Of a DNA stretch of 64,000 bases, positions 51,629 through 64,000 are shown one piece after another; position 1 is the first letter of the stretch; each line of letters opens with the position of its first letter. The translations under genes and the position numbers were made by a program. Origin of the DNA: Acanthopleura granulata (lineage: Eukaryota > Mollusca > Polyplacophora > Chitonida > Chitonidae); assembly GCA_016165875.1 (NCBI GenBank), contig JABBOT010000005.1:29159943-29223942 (forward strand), given 5' to 3'. The notes below the pieces were generated by a model. The model worked only from the letters and a program-made list of their open reading frames with translations. It did no database searches and was not told the DNA's origin.

Positions 51629-51960
51629 GCTGCCCTACCGTACTCGCCAACTAAATACATCCACTCCCATTGATTGATGCGTGTTGGGAAATTGAAAATG
51701 GGAGCTTCCCATTGTGAGCTGCTTGCTGTGCGCTGATCTGTGGATGATGGCGGGCAGGGGACGCCAGTCGACGGCAGATCTCTCCCAGCTTGTTTATATA
51801 CGATATGTTGAGGGGCCCGGAAAACCGAGCAGACATGACAGATCGACCAGTGCTATGGCATGACCGGAGAAAAAAGTTCCGGATGGACGGGTGAAAAGTC
51901 AAGAGGACTTGCCGCAAGAACTTCTCCAATAAAAGACACTTAATGATTACACCAAAGTGA
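51629..51960 (+). promoter_or_regulatory. 3' UTR and poly(A) signal of the nAChR gene
   Basis: AATAAA at 51928-51933, about 300 bp after the TGA, is the first canonical poly(A) signal. A second lies at 52109-52114. The true cleavage site cannot be read from sequence alone. Confidence 0.5.
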
Positions 51961-52963
51961 TCAGATCTGAAGAGATTGTATTGAACAGCAGGCCAATCAG
52001 AGGTGATGTACTAGAAAAAAGAGACTCCCAGCGGAGAAGTGGGAATTGTACAATGCATGCCATGGGAGCTACATGGCAATTCCAGCGCGAGCTGTTCTCA
52101 TCATCGGGAATAAAGGGAGTGCTGAATGGCCATACAGGAGGTCCTGTCCCGGACATATAAAGATGAGTGTGAGGGGCGGGAAACTGAAAGCTTCTCTCTC
52201 TGCTGACTTAATTTTTGATCAAAGTTCACTAAGAATTCATCGGTTATGATAGACACACCCAGTTTGTAGCAGACAATTGTATATGTATATATGAAAGACT
52301 TTGGTTCGAATCTAACCGTCAGTTAATAAGTTTCAAGCTGTAATTTCAGGTCTGTCTTCCATATAGCAACTTCCTTTGATTCAACCTCAACAAATTTCTC
52401 TGTAAAATATTCCACGGGTTTTCAGACAAATCCGGTCAGTTTTCAAGCATGCACCAAGACAGCCTTACTGCAATCACTAGGCTGTCTTTGAGGGAAACTA
52501 AACAACACACAATACATATTCCTTATTTCAAGAGTGATAGTGTTGTTTTATGTCGCGGATATTTCAGGCGTCTGAAACAATATGAGGGGTATTTTTATTT
52601 TTTTTTATATTTGTTTTATTCGACGCAATAAACAAGTGAAACGTTTGTCCGTCATACTTCCAGTCGCCGCGATATAGTTCTATCCCCGCAAGCCTAATCC
52701 ACGCCTATCCCGGAATTATATGGACCACTGCAAACGACCAGTGTTGAATATGTATGTGCGTGGGATTTACGTCGTAGTCAGCAAGTTTTCAGTCATATGG
52801 CGACGAGGGGTCCTTAGAATGTAGATATGCGGTATCTCCTCGTGGCAGGGTGTCAAGTTCTGTAGGTGCAATGTTTTGAAAAAAGAATGAAAGTCGACAA
52901 AAAATGTGGACTAAATGAGGTAAGCAGTGCAGCTGTTATAGAAGGTGTTGCCATGGGCTCTGG
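51961..52963. other. Intergenic, no gene seen
   Basis: Possible end of the 3' UTR, then AT-rich sequence. Short ORFs are unrecognised. Confidence 0.45.
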
Positions 52964-53087
52964 CTCCTGTTCCACAAAGCAATCGTAGAGAAGGTTGATC
53001 GTAACTACCACGACAACCCATGCTAAAGAGATAGGTAGCCCTGGTAGATACAATTAGCTTATCCTACGATTGCTGTGTGGAACGGGG
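52964..53087. mobile_element. Small terminal-inverted-repeat element (MITE-like)
   Basis: The left end CTCCTGTTCCACAAAGCAAT (then CGTAG) and the right end CTACGATTGCTGTGTGGAAC (then GGGG) are complementary over about 24 bp. ACTACCA and TGGTAG inside pair as well. No ORF. Confidence 0.7.
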
Positions 53088-54764
53088 ACATCGGTTAATG
53101 CATTGTGTCGCCTTAGCATTACTGAAACAGCGCTGATTGTAAATTCCGGACCCGTCACGTAAGCCTCATTTCATGTTACGTCTTCAAAGCGCAGACGGCA
53201 GGATGTGACATATATTATTTTACATGAAAGTTGATATAGTTGCAAATGCTGTATGTTGTATGTACGAGACGATGAAATATTCTATATGACATCATTACGT
53301 CATGTATGGGCTTTGGTTGTCAATTTTAGTAAGACGCACCCGCTCTAAGTTAAAAGGAAAACCTTTATTTCAGCGAAAAGCACTCGAATGGGGTGCAACC
53401 GTGTCGGGCGACAAACTCAATGTCAAACTCAATACAGATACCTTTGAAGGCGCTGAATGAGGGTTAGTTGGGTTGCAATCTTCATCGCAGCTAAGTATTT
53501 ACATCCTTATAAAGCAGCCTTCGGTAATGATAGTAAATACTTTACTGGATCAAAACATTGACTCTGAACGGCTTAGTTACAGCTATAACCCGAGTACCAG
53601 CAGACTTCAAAATCGAAAGAAGAGATTTTATGTTAAGTCACTGTTTTCCTTCAGCTTGTCAAAATACGTCATCATTCTCTTTGCACTCCATGCCATAATT
53701 GCGAAGTAGATGACCATCGATAATTTTTTAGACCACTGTGTGAATTCGGCTATCTTAATAGACATTTCTTGTACTGTGCAAACTAGCTCTTATTTGTCAT
53801 AGCACACAATAAGAGTAAAAATCAAAACTGAATGGCCCCTCCATATGAAGTCAAACGTCATCCGTTTCGGATGCCATGAAACAAAATAAGCTGGCGTGGT
53901 AACCATCATCAGATGTGACAAGGTAATTCTGCAAGTCAGAAATGCTTTGGACGTTTGACACTGCTTTAAGCAGACAGGGAGCTCACAATCTTGGGATTAA
54001 TTAGTAGAGTAAAAGCCATTGCTCTAGGGAAATGGCATATAAAGAGATGTCAATACCTCGACCACTCTTGCTCCTTTCCTTCACGTAATGAGATAACTAT
54101 TTAGTAAAGTGATCGCGAAACCACGGAACTGAGTGATGTGATGAGCATTTTTCCATGCAGAAATCGGATGAGTATTTTATCAAGCTGAAAACGATAAGAA
54201 CATTCTCTAACAGATAATCAGTAAAATTATTGCTGAACAAATTAAAATTCAAAACCGTGTGAATCATTTTAATGATACCACATTAAGGCAGGAAGCATAG
54301 AAGATTAGGCTTTTCTGTATTCTGTAAACAGCTGGATATCTGACATAAATGTGAGCGGAAGGGCAGAAAATTCAAACCCACAGAATGATGTTTGAATAAA
54401 TAGACGCCACACACATTGCTTTAGTAAAGTGGCTTTGGGCTATAATTGTTGTTTCCAGTTTGGTACGGTACTTATTTCGTATACCCTTAACTCACAATTT
54501 TTTACGTCAGCTGGGTTATTTCGAGCGTGTCGTGTAAGCACCTTTTTGTGAAGAGAAAGAATTATTTTATTCGCCCCACGCGCTTTTCCTCGATTCCTGC
54601 ACTTTCCACTAAAAACACTGAACGCACCATCGTATGCATAAAAATTACCGTGCAATGCATTTAAAACCCTTCAGCCTTAAGCACATGTACAATGTAACGA
54701 AAAGATACAAATTCAAAGAAACATTATGCATAATACCAGCCATTCATAACTTATACGACTGTAA

Positions 54765-55065
54765 TGACCTTGAAAAGGTCAAGGTCGCCGAAAATCAATA
54801 GGGTTCTTAATCATGCCTCAGTGTAGGTGTGGTATAAGTTTGGTGAACGTGGGAAACACTGTTCAAGAGACATAGCCTTCTATAAAATTTAACTTAAATG
54901 ACTCCAAAGACTTTGAAGAAAAGCTGGGGATTCCTAAAAATCAACAGGGTTAATACTCGTGTCAAAGTGTAAGCGTGGTGTAAGTTTGGCGAATTTGGTC
55001 CACACGGTTCTAGAGACACAGCGTTTACAAGGATATGGACAAATGGACGGATGAACGCCACCTGT
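54765..55065. repeat. Duplicated dispersed-repeat unit
   Basis: Two diverged units share AAAATCAATAGGGTT, GTGTAGGTGTGGTATAAG, TTTGGTGAACGTGG and AGAGACA. The first starts TGACCTTGAAAAGGTCAAGG and the second ends GGACAAATGGACGGATGAACG. I associate this pattern with a transposon-derived repeat common in invertebrate genomes. Confidence 0.55.
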
Positions 55066-55099
55066 TACGACAACATCACTTGGCCAGTATTGGCCGAGG

Positions 55100-57220
55100 G
55101 GTAAAATACTGTAGCATGATTATTAACAACAATCAAATAAATAAGTGTAACCATTTTCACTGGCTTTTGAAATTATGTGTACCAAGTCATCTATCGCTGA
55201 AAGAAGTATGGAAGACAAATGCAACCATTTGAGTCGTCTGGCCACCTAGGTCTCACGTGGGAAGGAAAGGGAGGTTTTTCTGACACGCAATCTCTAGTTA
55301 TGATTGTCGTAAAATTGAATTAGTTCATTCCAGAACACAACAAGAAAGCATTGTCTAAACCCACACGAGATCAGCAATATCACACATGGTGCGAGAAAAG
55401 GAAATGATGTTTGTTGCCCATCCTGACTTGGGCATTCAGATCTGACAATTTAATGACCCGCGGCTGTAGAATTCGAGATGGTGAGACTGGCCATTTAGAC
55501 AGCAGATTAGTATTCATTACGCGTCATCATAGTATCACTATCTCCTTCTCCATTTCACCCAACGTTCTTTGGTTTTGCCAGCAGTATTTTGTTTCTCGTG
55601 GCACAGTGTGTGCCATTCTTTGGTTTTTGAACAACGGGAAGACTATACAGGAAGACGCCCTGAAAGCCTGTACCCAAATGTACTCAGTTTACTCAAAAGT
55701 TGAAGGTAAGCTGGGGCAGTTCTCTGATCTACATTGCCAATTTCGACAAAACTACATCATCATTTCGTTTTCATTTTGTGGACTTTGCGGCATGCGTAAA
55801 CAGAACGCGAAATCACCTAAACTGCGCGGAGATATTGCTGATCTCGTTCGGTTATAGACGATCCTTCACAAAATTCAAACTTCGTCAAGTTGCGTTCGTT
55901 CTATTTTACATAATACTAGACAATATACTCGTAGCAGTACTTTTGTCAGTCCTTGAATCGATGTCAAGCCATCTATCTAAGATAGTATTGTATGTTCATC
56001 TGTACACCTGAGCTAAGACGGTCTATCTTCAGTTTAAACACATCTGGAAGACCTGTACTACACGTTAAGAGCAGACTCGTCGGTTTCCTGCGAAATACAG
56101 TATTTTCAGGCGAATAACACTTAGAAAAGGTAAACATTACCCCATTATACCACCATCAATGACCGCGTGTCCGGATCCAGCTGTCCCCGGTTCTGCCGCG
56201 GCTTGCAGTAACACAGTTTTTAGGCCATCACCTGTCAAGGGTGGTAGCTTGATGCCGTACCCCGGTTTCCTTCTCTGATAAACCTGACCACAGTTATAGC
56301 ACAGGAGGTCAATTTTTGTTATGAGAGAAGACCAAAAATGTTTCGAAGCAAACAATGTAGGGAAAGTGCATTAATTTTCAACAGACATTTTGGTTCAGTG
56401 AACATTGTGTAACCGTCTCAACACTAGTTCTCAATTCAAGCCCCCGGGGTCAATCAGAGTGGCACAAAAATGTATTGTATCATACTTTAGATAAACAGCT
56501 CTTGGTGGATAAAGTTTTTGGAAATTGTACACATTCATCACTTTTCACACGGTTTATCTTTTATTTCTGAAGTATCTTTCAAGGATAGCCTAAAGTACCA
56601 ACCTAACTGGAGACCAAACCAAAGCTTGGTTTTGGTGCGTCCAAGTACGGTGCTAAAACATCCTGTAAAATAATTGGCAACAACAAAACAGGTCTAATAT
56701 TTCCGAATAACTGTTGACTGTGGATAGAATTTACAGAGTAGATGAAAGAATCATTCAGACGCCAGAAGCGGAGATCTGTAATTATATCACAGTCTCTAAA
56801 CGTAACTATTCTCGCCATTTGCCATCGCAGTCGTTTGTCCCGACGCTGTTTGATTAAAGTAAAGTGGTGCAGCACGACATAGACGCGGGCCTGATGTCAT
56901 TACAGCTACTTACGACAGTTTTCTTCAGCAGCACATTTCATCCATCGAAGCTGTCCATGAATCTTACTACTCTTCTATTAGCATGTTTCTTTTAACCTGT
57001 CGCCTATATCCACCTCTTTGTAATATAACTTAACTCACTACGAAAATTTCCTTTGAGCGTGCAAGGTAATACCATAAGTTGTACAAACTGAAATGTTGGA
57101 CTTCCATATTATTGCAAGAAAAAGACGGAACGCCCTTTCTTTAAAACATTGCGTGTACAACTGAACTAATTATATACAGAAGTTGTCGACATAACGCTGA
57201 CACAACGCTTACCAAGACAC
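55100..57220. other. No gene recognised
   Basis: Contains overlapping ORFs of 103 and 148 codons (55411-56011) without family signatures. Confidence 0.4.
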
Positions 57221-57224
57221 GTAA

Positions 57225-57895
57225 TGCAATTCTGAAACGCCTACCCAGCCATATAACATTGGCACTGTAACGCTTTCCCAGCCACAATACACTTACACTG
57301 TATCATTTACCCTGCCACATTACACTTTAACTTTAACACATTTCTATCAAAGTTACACTGAGCTTACCCAGCAGCATTACACTAACACTTAAATACCTAC
57401 CTCTCAATATTACACTGACACTGTATCACTTATCCAGCCAGATTATTCTGATACTGTGACAATGACACATTATTATTTATCCACCCATATTATACTGATA
57501 CTGTGACACTTCCCCCCAAGAGCATTACACTGAAATACTAATATTTATTCACCCACATTATACTGATGCTGTGACACTTCCCCCAACTGCATTACACTGA
57601 CACATTAATATTTATCCATCCACATTACACTGGCAATGTAAATTGCTCAGCTACATTACATTGGCACTATAGCATTTACCAAACCAGATAATACTGACAC
57701 TTTAACACTTGCTTGCCCATACAACATTGACACTGTGACACTTTTCCAGCCATATAACACCTATACTGTGACACTTAGACCACCTCATTACACTGACAGT
57801 GTAATATTTACCTACGTACATTACAATGATACTGTAACACTTATCCAACGACACTACACCTACACTATAACGCTGCACCGACCGCATTACACTGA
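57225..57895. repeat. About 33-bp minisatellite, about 19 units
   Basis: CATTACACTGACACTGTAAC then ACTTATCCAGCCA recurs with much variation over 670 bp. Confidence 0.88.
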
Positions 57896-57899
57896 CAAA

Positions 57900-60250
57900 A
57901 TGTTAAAACTATGAGAAAAATAAATAGTTGATTCGTCGAAATCTTGAAATGTCATCTGGTGGAACCAAATGAGATATGGAAGCGTACAAAGGCGAAAATC
58001 TCACGGGAAAGTATGTTAACCTGTAGTGGTGAGAACAGGCAGGTATATCAAAACAGATCAGGGGAGATACGACCCTTGACATTTTCATCTCAGTCAGGCT
58101 ATTGATATTTAATTTTCCTGACAGTGCACGAAAAATGCAAAACAGACCGGATCTAAGTAAAAAGTAATAAGTAATTTACGATGAATTGTAATACTTAGGA
58201 TTCCAGTATTCTGGTAAAAGATGATTTTACGCTACAGGTACTTTGAGAAAAATTAGTCAAAAAACAAAGATGGAGTACAAGCACTGGTTCCAATGCAATG
58301 CATAGGAGGTACGTGTATGGTTCGTGCGATTTGGGACGGCCTGACGTAGATGCCGGGCAAAGAAAGATCTTCTGTCGTTATTCGATGTATATTGTTGTAT
58401 CAAAGCTGCCGGGTTTGGATTGCCTATCAGTATGAACCATGAATACTGCAAGTCGTCAAACGCCATCAGTGTAACAGATGAAATGAGGGTGTTTCACACG
58501 GTTGGTTAGCTGAGCGGGCAGGCCGCGGACCTGCTTCTGGACAATAAGGCTGCTCTGGAGCACATTAGGCTAGCCAAGTTATATCGATTTTCCTCAGAAA
58601 AGAGGCTTTCCAGTGTGTATTTGCTGAGGCGGATTTGGGGAATCGCTGCGGTATTAACTTGATGGGATTATTACATACGTAGATCGCGGCCAACGTTTCC
58701 TTAAACGATCTGGCACTCTATTTGATTTGCAAGGCAAAGTTTCTCAGATTTGATTGGATTAGCCGACCTCAGTGCTACCACTGATACAGCACCCTTACCT
58801 ATTTTGGAGCATTTAAACCAGCGTTTATTTCACAACTACACGGACCTGCAGAATATTCCTACATGCGTCCACGATAAACAAGTAACCAGATCCTTTGAGG
58901 GCTACACAAAGGTCTGCTGTGGCTCCGAGTCAACAGTTTCACGGCCCGAGAAGCCTGAAAAGGTCTCCTTACCATTGTTATTGTCGACTTTTATCACGAT
59001 ATTGTAGCCAAACTAGTCTGGAGTACACGTATCGCGAAATATTGCTCTGAGTTCAGCGTAATACACCATAGTGAAATTGCTTCAACTTCACGTTGAGCAA
59101 TCTTATTATTTTGGGTTGGGACGCATATTGGCAAGCCGGAAACAATTTAGAATAGGGATGTATGATGCATTGAAAGTAACCCATACAAACAAACGGGAGC
59201 GAGGAATTAAGTTTCATCCAACAGATGTTAAGTCCATGATATTTGGAATAGAATAAAATTAGGTTTGAGGCAATAGTTCAACGAGAACTAAGTAGATTTT
59301 GGGCTGTAGCACAGAAGTGTGCGTTCTATATACAATATTCTCTGTCGTTCATGCTGAAAATGTACACTTCAGTATGTTTGCGGAGGTTCCGAAGGATTTC
59401 AATTGAATTCAGACCCACAAGTGCGTGTAAGTTAATGCTGTGTACGGGTTTGCCCCAGTACACTTAGCGTTGCAGACAGGACCTGTATGATAGATGGCAA
59501 AATTATCCTTATGGTACAAATTTCCGAAAAAAAGTTATAAGCTTGTATCTCTACGGTAGATGAAACAGGATGAAGACTCTGCTGTAGGAGATCAATTCTA
59601 AAGCCACATCAGATTGACCTGTTGAGGTGAACATGCCATGTGAAAGCATACCTTCCCACCTACGGCCGGAGATATACTTAATTAACACAAGCGTAATGAA
59701 ACATACATCCTGAGTGACTGTGACGAAATAAGTGTCCCCGGTTCTGTAAATGACGTAAGTGGAACTTGTAAAAACCTCAAAAAATCAAAAGTCCACCACG
59801 ACTGATTTTTACATATCGAATCTAATTTTTCTATTTTGTAATTAGTTTTATATATTTTGATGCTTTTTTGTTAGCTGTATTATTAGATTATCTGTGTAAT
59901 AAGTCGCAGTCTGTTTCTTGGCCTTCTGGTATAAAAATGTAACGGTGCAGTCTATCGCAGACATTGTGTTGATAACTCCTGCCCACCTATTTACACCTTG
60001 ATAATGTTAGTGGTTCTCTTTCTCTTCCCTGCAGAAGGACCCTTAAATGCTGTGGACCTGCTGGTAATAGGCCTACTACCCAATCACAAATCAACCTTAA
60101 CTACGTCATCCAGTCAATTCTCTCAGCACAAACCTGCATTTTAATGTCTTTTTCAAGTCCGTGGTGTACATTTAAGAAGAATACTCTGATTAATCCTAAC
60201 ATTTCTGTCTGGTAGAAACGATTTACAAGTATTTGAACCTAAGCTCAAAT
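57900..60250. other. No gene seen
   Basis: Short unrecognised ORFs only. A tRNA box-A-like string (GGTTAGCTGAGCGGGCAGG) at about 58502 has no matching box B. Confidence 0.4.
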
Positions 60251-60253
60251 TAC

Positions 60254-60386
60254 CCACCACAACCGCAAGAGTCAACCTGAAGGCCTGAAGCGATGTGAAC
60301 TGTTGTGTAGCGTCAAGGGTATCCATCGATACAATGGCGACAGAGAAGCTCAGGAGGGTCTGCAGTGGCTGGTACGGCGTGTCCAT
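60254..60386 (-). CDS. Weak candidate first exon, unknown protein
   Basis: On the minus strand an ATG at 60386 opens MDTPYQPLQTLLSFSVAIVS, then MDTLDATQQFTSLQAFRLTLAVVV. A possible donor (GG|gtaattt) lies at 60253. Codon use looks more gene-like than the surroundings and the start is hydrophobic. No family is recognised and no next exon was found. Confidence 0.15.
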
Positions 60387-60512
60387 TGATAAAGCTTGGG
60401 TCTCAGATTATGTCGAACTCTGATGTAGAGATAGGAGGGCCTCCGCTAAACTATTGTCTATCAACATGGCTGATTTAAGAAAATGAAAACTTGTAAAAAC
60501 CATGTTTGTCAG

Positions 60513-60586
60513 AAGGAGCTGGCATGGCTCTACCGTGACCCTGAGTACGACCTGGCGACCGCGCATACGACCTACCCGCAGTGCAG
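60513..60586 (+). CDS. Weak candidate internal exon, unknown protein
   Basis: 74 bp of GC-richer sequence between a possible acceptor (tttgtcag) and donor (gtaagg), reading KELAWLYRDPEYDLATAHTT then YPQC. The same frame also runs from an ATG at 60483. No family is recognised; it could be a chance ORF or a repeat. Confidence 0.2.
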
Positions 60587-60887
60587 GTAAGGCGACGACT
60601 GGATAAAGATTACCATAGTCACTTGTCAGTCAACGCTTCTGTATTTCACATTTTAATATTCCTTATTTTAATTTTCACAACCTGTCTGTTCTCAGTAATC
60701 ATTCCTGTAACGTAGAAACTGTGTTAAGTCTGTTTTTGTGTGCGTGAAAGCCAACATCGAAAATTCGTTAGCAATAAAGAAAAAGATTCCTATCCAAAAC
60801 AGACTCCTTAAAACCTATCAAGAAGGAAATAATCGCGTTTATTTTATGCTAGTTTATGTAGACTGAACGTTCAATGTAGGATAGTAT

Positions 60888-60904
60888 CATATATATATAT
60901 ATAC
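60888..60904. repeat. Short AT dinucleotide run
   Basis: About eight AT units. Confidence 0.7.
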
Positions 60905-61318
60905 AAGGACACATACACACGGTTGTTTTCTTTGACTGTGTAAGTAAAGTAACCAAGTTGAAAACGAACATGATTATTTTTTCTGATTCAGCAGTGCGTT
61001 TACCGGCCACATTTACAGTTAGTATAACCTAACCTATACAGATGCTCGTTAAAGTTTCATTAGAATTCTGTTTCCAGAGTAACCCGCGCCTCCCGGAGCC
61101 ATCCAGTCCGCTGATGCAATTAGCTGACCATTAACACCCCAGGGGGCAAAGTGTCTTCAAAATTAGACACGTAGAAATAGCAAGCCATTGTCATTTCCTG
61201 GAATAAATGAGCACTGCTCACACAGTCTCCATACACATCTACACAAGCTTTAACTACAATCTAATCCATCCACTGAATAGCTTAGCATAATAAATAAGCA
61301 AAGTAACTCCGAAGAAAT

Positions 61319-61372
61319 TCATTTTGACGTTCTCAGTATTTCGAAAGCTAAATACTGAGAACGTCAAAATGA
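61319..61372. repeat. Perfect 23-bp inverted repeat, 8-nt loop
   Basis: The arms 61319-61341 and 61350-61371/2 are exact complements (core TTTTGACGTTCTCAGTATTT), separated by CGAAAGCT. It would form a strong hairpin in DNA or RNA. Confidence 0.93.
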
Positions 61373-61379
61373 CTTTTTT

Positions 61380-62520
61380 TCTTCGAGTTAGTTTCCTTAT
61401 TTATTCAACTTTGGCTAGCATATATAACAATTTCGCCGTTCTCAGCTGTTTTTTTTTATTCTTTAGTTTTTCTGTACAGTTCACCACTGTCGCGAGGTCT
61501 GCTCGGCATTGAATGTACATGTATATAAACCTCAAAACTTAATTTTCAAGATACATATTATCACAGGAATGCAACCTTACAATCTTAATATTTCACAACA
61601 TACTCGCGCCGCGCAAGCTAGTATATGGCGAGAGTTAAACAACAAATAAATAAATAGATATTTATACAGCAAAGTAGTGTTCAACTCAGCACCGAGCGAG
61701 AAAGCCTTAAGATTGCTGGATTACAGAATATTGAACAAAATATCAACAAATTGCTACAGACTACTAAACACAATAAATTTAACACAAGACACAATAACCA
61801 CATATCTCATGTGTAACCGGCTGAGCCCGTAGGTGCCTTCAAGAGAAGACTGTCACAGGCATTTACATCCATATTGTTAATATATAAAGACAACGATATC
61901 ACAGCAGCGAGGAGCAGCCAATGTTTGTCATGGAGTCTGCATACATGCACTATCCAGCGTATTCTCACACTCGCCCGCCCTGAATTTAGCCATCGACCTT
62001 GCCAAGTCAATACGTCGTGGAATCAAGTCTTGTTGAGTTCCTGTAATTGTACAGCTAGTTAAAGATTTCTTCATTCATCCACCCGGCTTGTCAGAAGGTT
62101 GTATGGGAAGTCGATTCAAAAGACTAGGGCTTCTTTTATAAGGAAGAGCAAATTGGAGGTGCGACGGGCGACTGCAAACGTTTTGTCCCAGGTCGGCCTC
62201 AATCAGTAGTGCCCACTGACATACACCCCAGAACTGGGCATGTTCGTTCTGTAACCTCTTAAACGCCCCGAGTATCGTGTCCTCTGAGATGAACCTATTG
62301 AACTGTGTACTTGTTTGAAGCAGTAAAGATCTGGCCTTTTGTCTCTTAGCGACCCTTACGTTTTCCTGAAGGAATATTTTTGGTTATTATTTTCCTCAGA
62401 ATCGATTTAGGTTCATTGATCGCTTGAGCACAGTTGTTTACCCAAAGATCTCCGAAGCAGAGGAATTTAAAACGTCACTATCAGTATCTCCAGGAGCTAG
62501 ATCACTTTAAAAAAATCACT
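61380..62520. other. No gene seen
   Basis: AT-rich. An AACAAATAAATAAATAG stretch near 61640 could be a SINE tail, but no body could be matched. Confidence 0.4.
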
Positions 62521-62527
62521 GTTTCTT

Positions 62528-62703
62528 TTTATTTATTTATTCGATTGGCATTTTACCATATAGTCAAAAATATTTCTCATATAAGAGGAAAACCTCGACC
62601 AGCCGTGGGCCTTCCCAACTACGGCCGAATAGGAAGCCACCATGAGCTGAAAATGAACCCAGACAGACTACTGATTCATTGCGCTACACTAGCGCGCTAA
62701 TTC
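62528..62703 (-). mobile_element. tRNA-headed SINE
   Basis: Antisense copy. The tail TTTATTTATTCGATTGGCATTTTACC is at its left end and the head CATTGCGCTACACTAGCGCGCTAAT at its right end, nearly matching the head of the 2.8-kb copy. A box-B-like GGGTTCA lies near 62660 on the minus strand. Confidence 0.65.
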
Positions 62704-63500
62704 CAAAACCATGGGCATCACAGATTCATACAACCGGAAACGCCTAACGTCTTTACACGAACATGTTATGATAAACGAGAAATGGGGATTTAGGGCACAA
62801 AATCAGATCAGTTGGTTTAAAACTTGTGGAAGGAATTCTCTGTTTCCCTGAGCATGCGTTATGAAGATGCTCTCGGCTCAGTCGGTGCAGGAAAAGAGAA
62901 AAAAAGAGAGTGAAAGAGAAAATTAACAGTTAACACTTTTTCGGAGCAATACAGAAAATCGTTCCTTTCGAAGACAGCACAAGGCTTCTAGTATCGATTT
63001 TATCTTCAAGAACTCGCCATTATTTCTTTACTAGTCTGTTTTCCTTCACAACCAAGAAAGTTAGAGAGTGGGGCAGATTCATTAAATCTGCAAGCAAAAT
63101 ACATTGATATAAGAAAGAAGAGAAAACGTAGAAAGTGGAATTTTATGGGCTGTAATTTGATACCGACGAATGTTATCCCACAATCAGAAGGCGTTCTTTT
63201 CCAGTTCACCAGGCATGATGTCATATATTCGTGTACTTTGCGCTTTCTAGTCAAGGAGGTATCATTGACATCAAGAGATTGGACACGAAAAAAATACATT
63301 GCGGCCGTGGAATTTTTTCAACAGCATTCTGGCATACATGTATATATGTATGTCCGTGGTCTTGGTTTATGCGATAAGCTATATGGTAATGTGATGTCGA
63401 CGGCATAGATTACCACACAGAACTGACCATTACTCAGATGTTACTAAAGACAAGGCTGAAACGTCCTGAAGAAAAACTATAAGTTGAATCGCGATAGTGA
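62704..63500. other. No gene seen
   Basis: Short overlapping ORFs without family signatures. Confidence 0.4.
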
Positions 63501-63502
63501 CA

Positions 63503-63690
63503 CAAGGTGCGGTGACCGATTTATGGTCCAGGGTGCGGTGACCGATATGTGGCCCAAGGTGCGGTGACAGGTATATGGCCCAAGCTGAGGGGAACGGCAT
63601 GTGGCCCAAAGTGCAGTGACCGGTATGTGGCCCAAGGTTCGGTGACCGGTATGTGGCTCAAGGTTGGGTGGCCAGTATGTGACCCAAGAG
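63503..63690. repeat. 26-bp minisatellite, 7 units
   Basis: GGTGCGGTGACCGGTATGTG then GCCCAA repeats with a constant 26-bp period (about 63506, 63532, 63558, 63584, 63610, 63636 and 63662). Confidence 0.92.
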
Positions 63691-64000
63691 CAGCATCATT
63701 TGACTAAGAAAAATAACTAAGGCAATGGAAATTTTTAGTCGGCAGGATCAGCTTGGAAAGCGCAGATCGTACTGAGCCTCAGAATACGGTATGAATATGC
63801 AGGGAATGCGTAAATTTACTTCTACAAATGAACAAAACTTTTAACAAAGCCAGCCGTTGTCGGGGTGATCATAACCGGGGCATTAAGTGTGCAGTTTGTG
63901 TTACATGGGAGACAACTCTTGGCAGCCAACGAACAACTGAAAGTAACAGACCCGCCCCTGGCACACACAGAGAGACTGTGTTCTTTGGTCTCTTAAACAT

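Noticed and set aside
52295..52325. Box-B-like GGTTCGAATC considered as a tRNA
   Set aside because: No box A or acceptor stem at the right distance.
55411..55857. 148-codon ORF with a possible internal splice donor
   Set aside because: Codon use is not gene-like and an overlapping frame is also open; no homology recognised.
58502..58570. Possible tRNA gene
   Set aside because: Only a box-A-like string; no box B and no cloverleaf could be drawn.

Overview
The window is animal nuclear DNA, most likely from a lophotrochozoan such as a mollusc or brachiopod. Three things point there: large GT-AG introns around a metazoan receptor gene, low gene density, and several copies of a tRNA-headed SINE. 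The SINE tail reads 'gtacggcgtaaaacaccaat' followed by AAATAAA, a sequence I associate with molluscan and brachiopod genomes. That taxonomic placement is inference. Nothing prokaryotic or viral was seen.

One gene can be supported with confidence. It is a complete six-exon gene on the plus strand (23445-51628) for a nicotinic acetylcholine receptor-type Cys-loop subunit of 530 residues. Its coding exons are 23445-23514, 25575-25795, 30806-30850, 31460-31569, 32918-33453 and 51018-51628. All five introns are GT...AG and all phases join in frame (70+221+45+110+536+611 = 1593 nt including the stop). The protein has a signal peptide, aromatic residues of loops A to D, the 13-residue Cys-loop, the adjacent Cys pair that defines alpha subunits, four membrane helices and a cation-type M2. 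The 45-bp exon 3 and 110-bp exon 4 match the ancestral nAChR layout. Intron 5 is 17.6 kb and separates M2 from M3. A poly(A) signal lies about 300 bp past the stop.

Region by region: 1-23.4 kb is non-coding as far as I can see, with tandem repeats (47, 57 and 14 bp units), SINE copies and one dispersed repeat copy. 23.4-51.6 kb is the receptor gene. Its introns hold two long SINE insertions, two small terminal-inverted-repeat elements, a 455-bp foldback element, a cluster of three unrelated minisatellites (42.3-43.5 kb) and a 172-bp satellite whose first units are inverted relative to the rest (49.2-50.7 kb). 51.6-64 kb is intergenic, with another small inverted-repeat element, a widespread duplicated repeat, 33-bp and 26-bp minisatellites, a perfect 23-bp inverted repeat and two weak exon candidates near 60.3-60.6 kb.

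No entirely new system was proven. The best leads are the inverted satellite and foldback element inside the M2-M3 intron, the tandem NAGNAG acceptor at exon 2, the Phe in loop C, and possible receptor isoforms truncated after M2.
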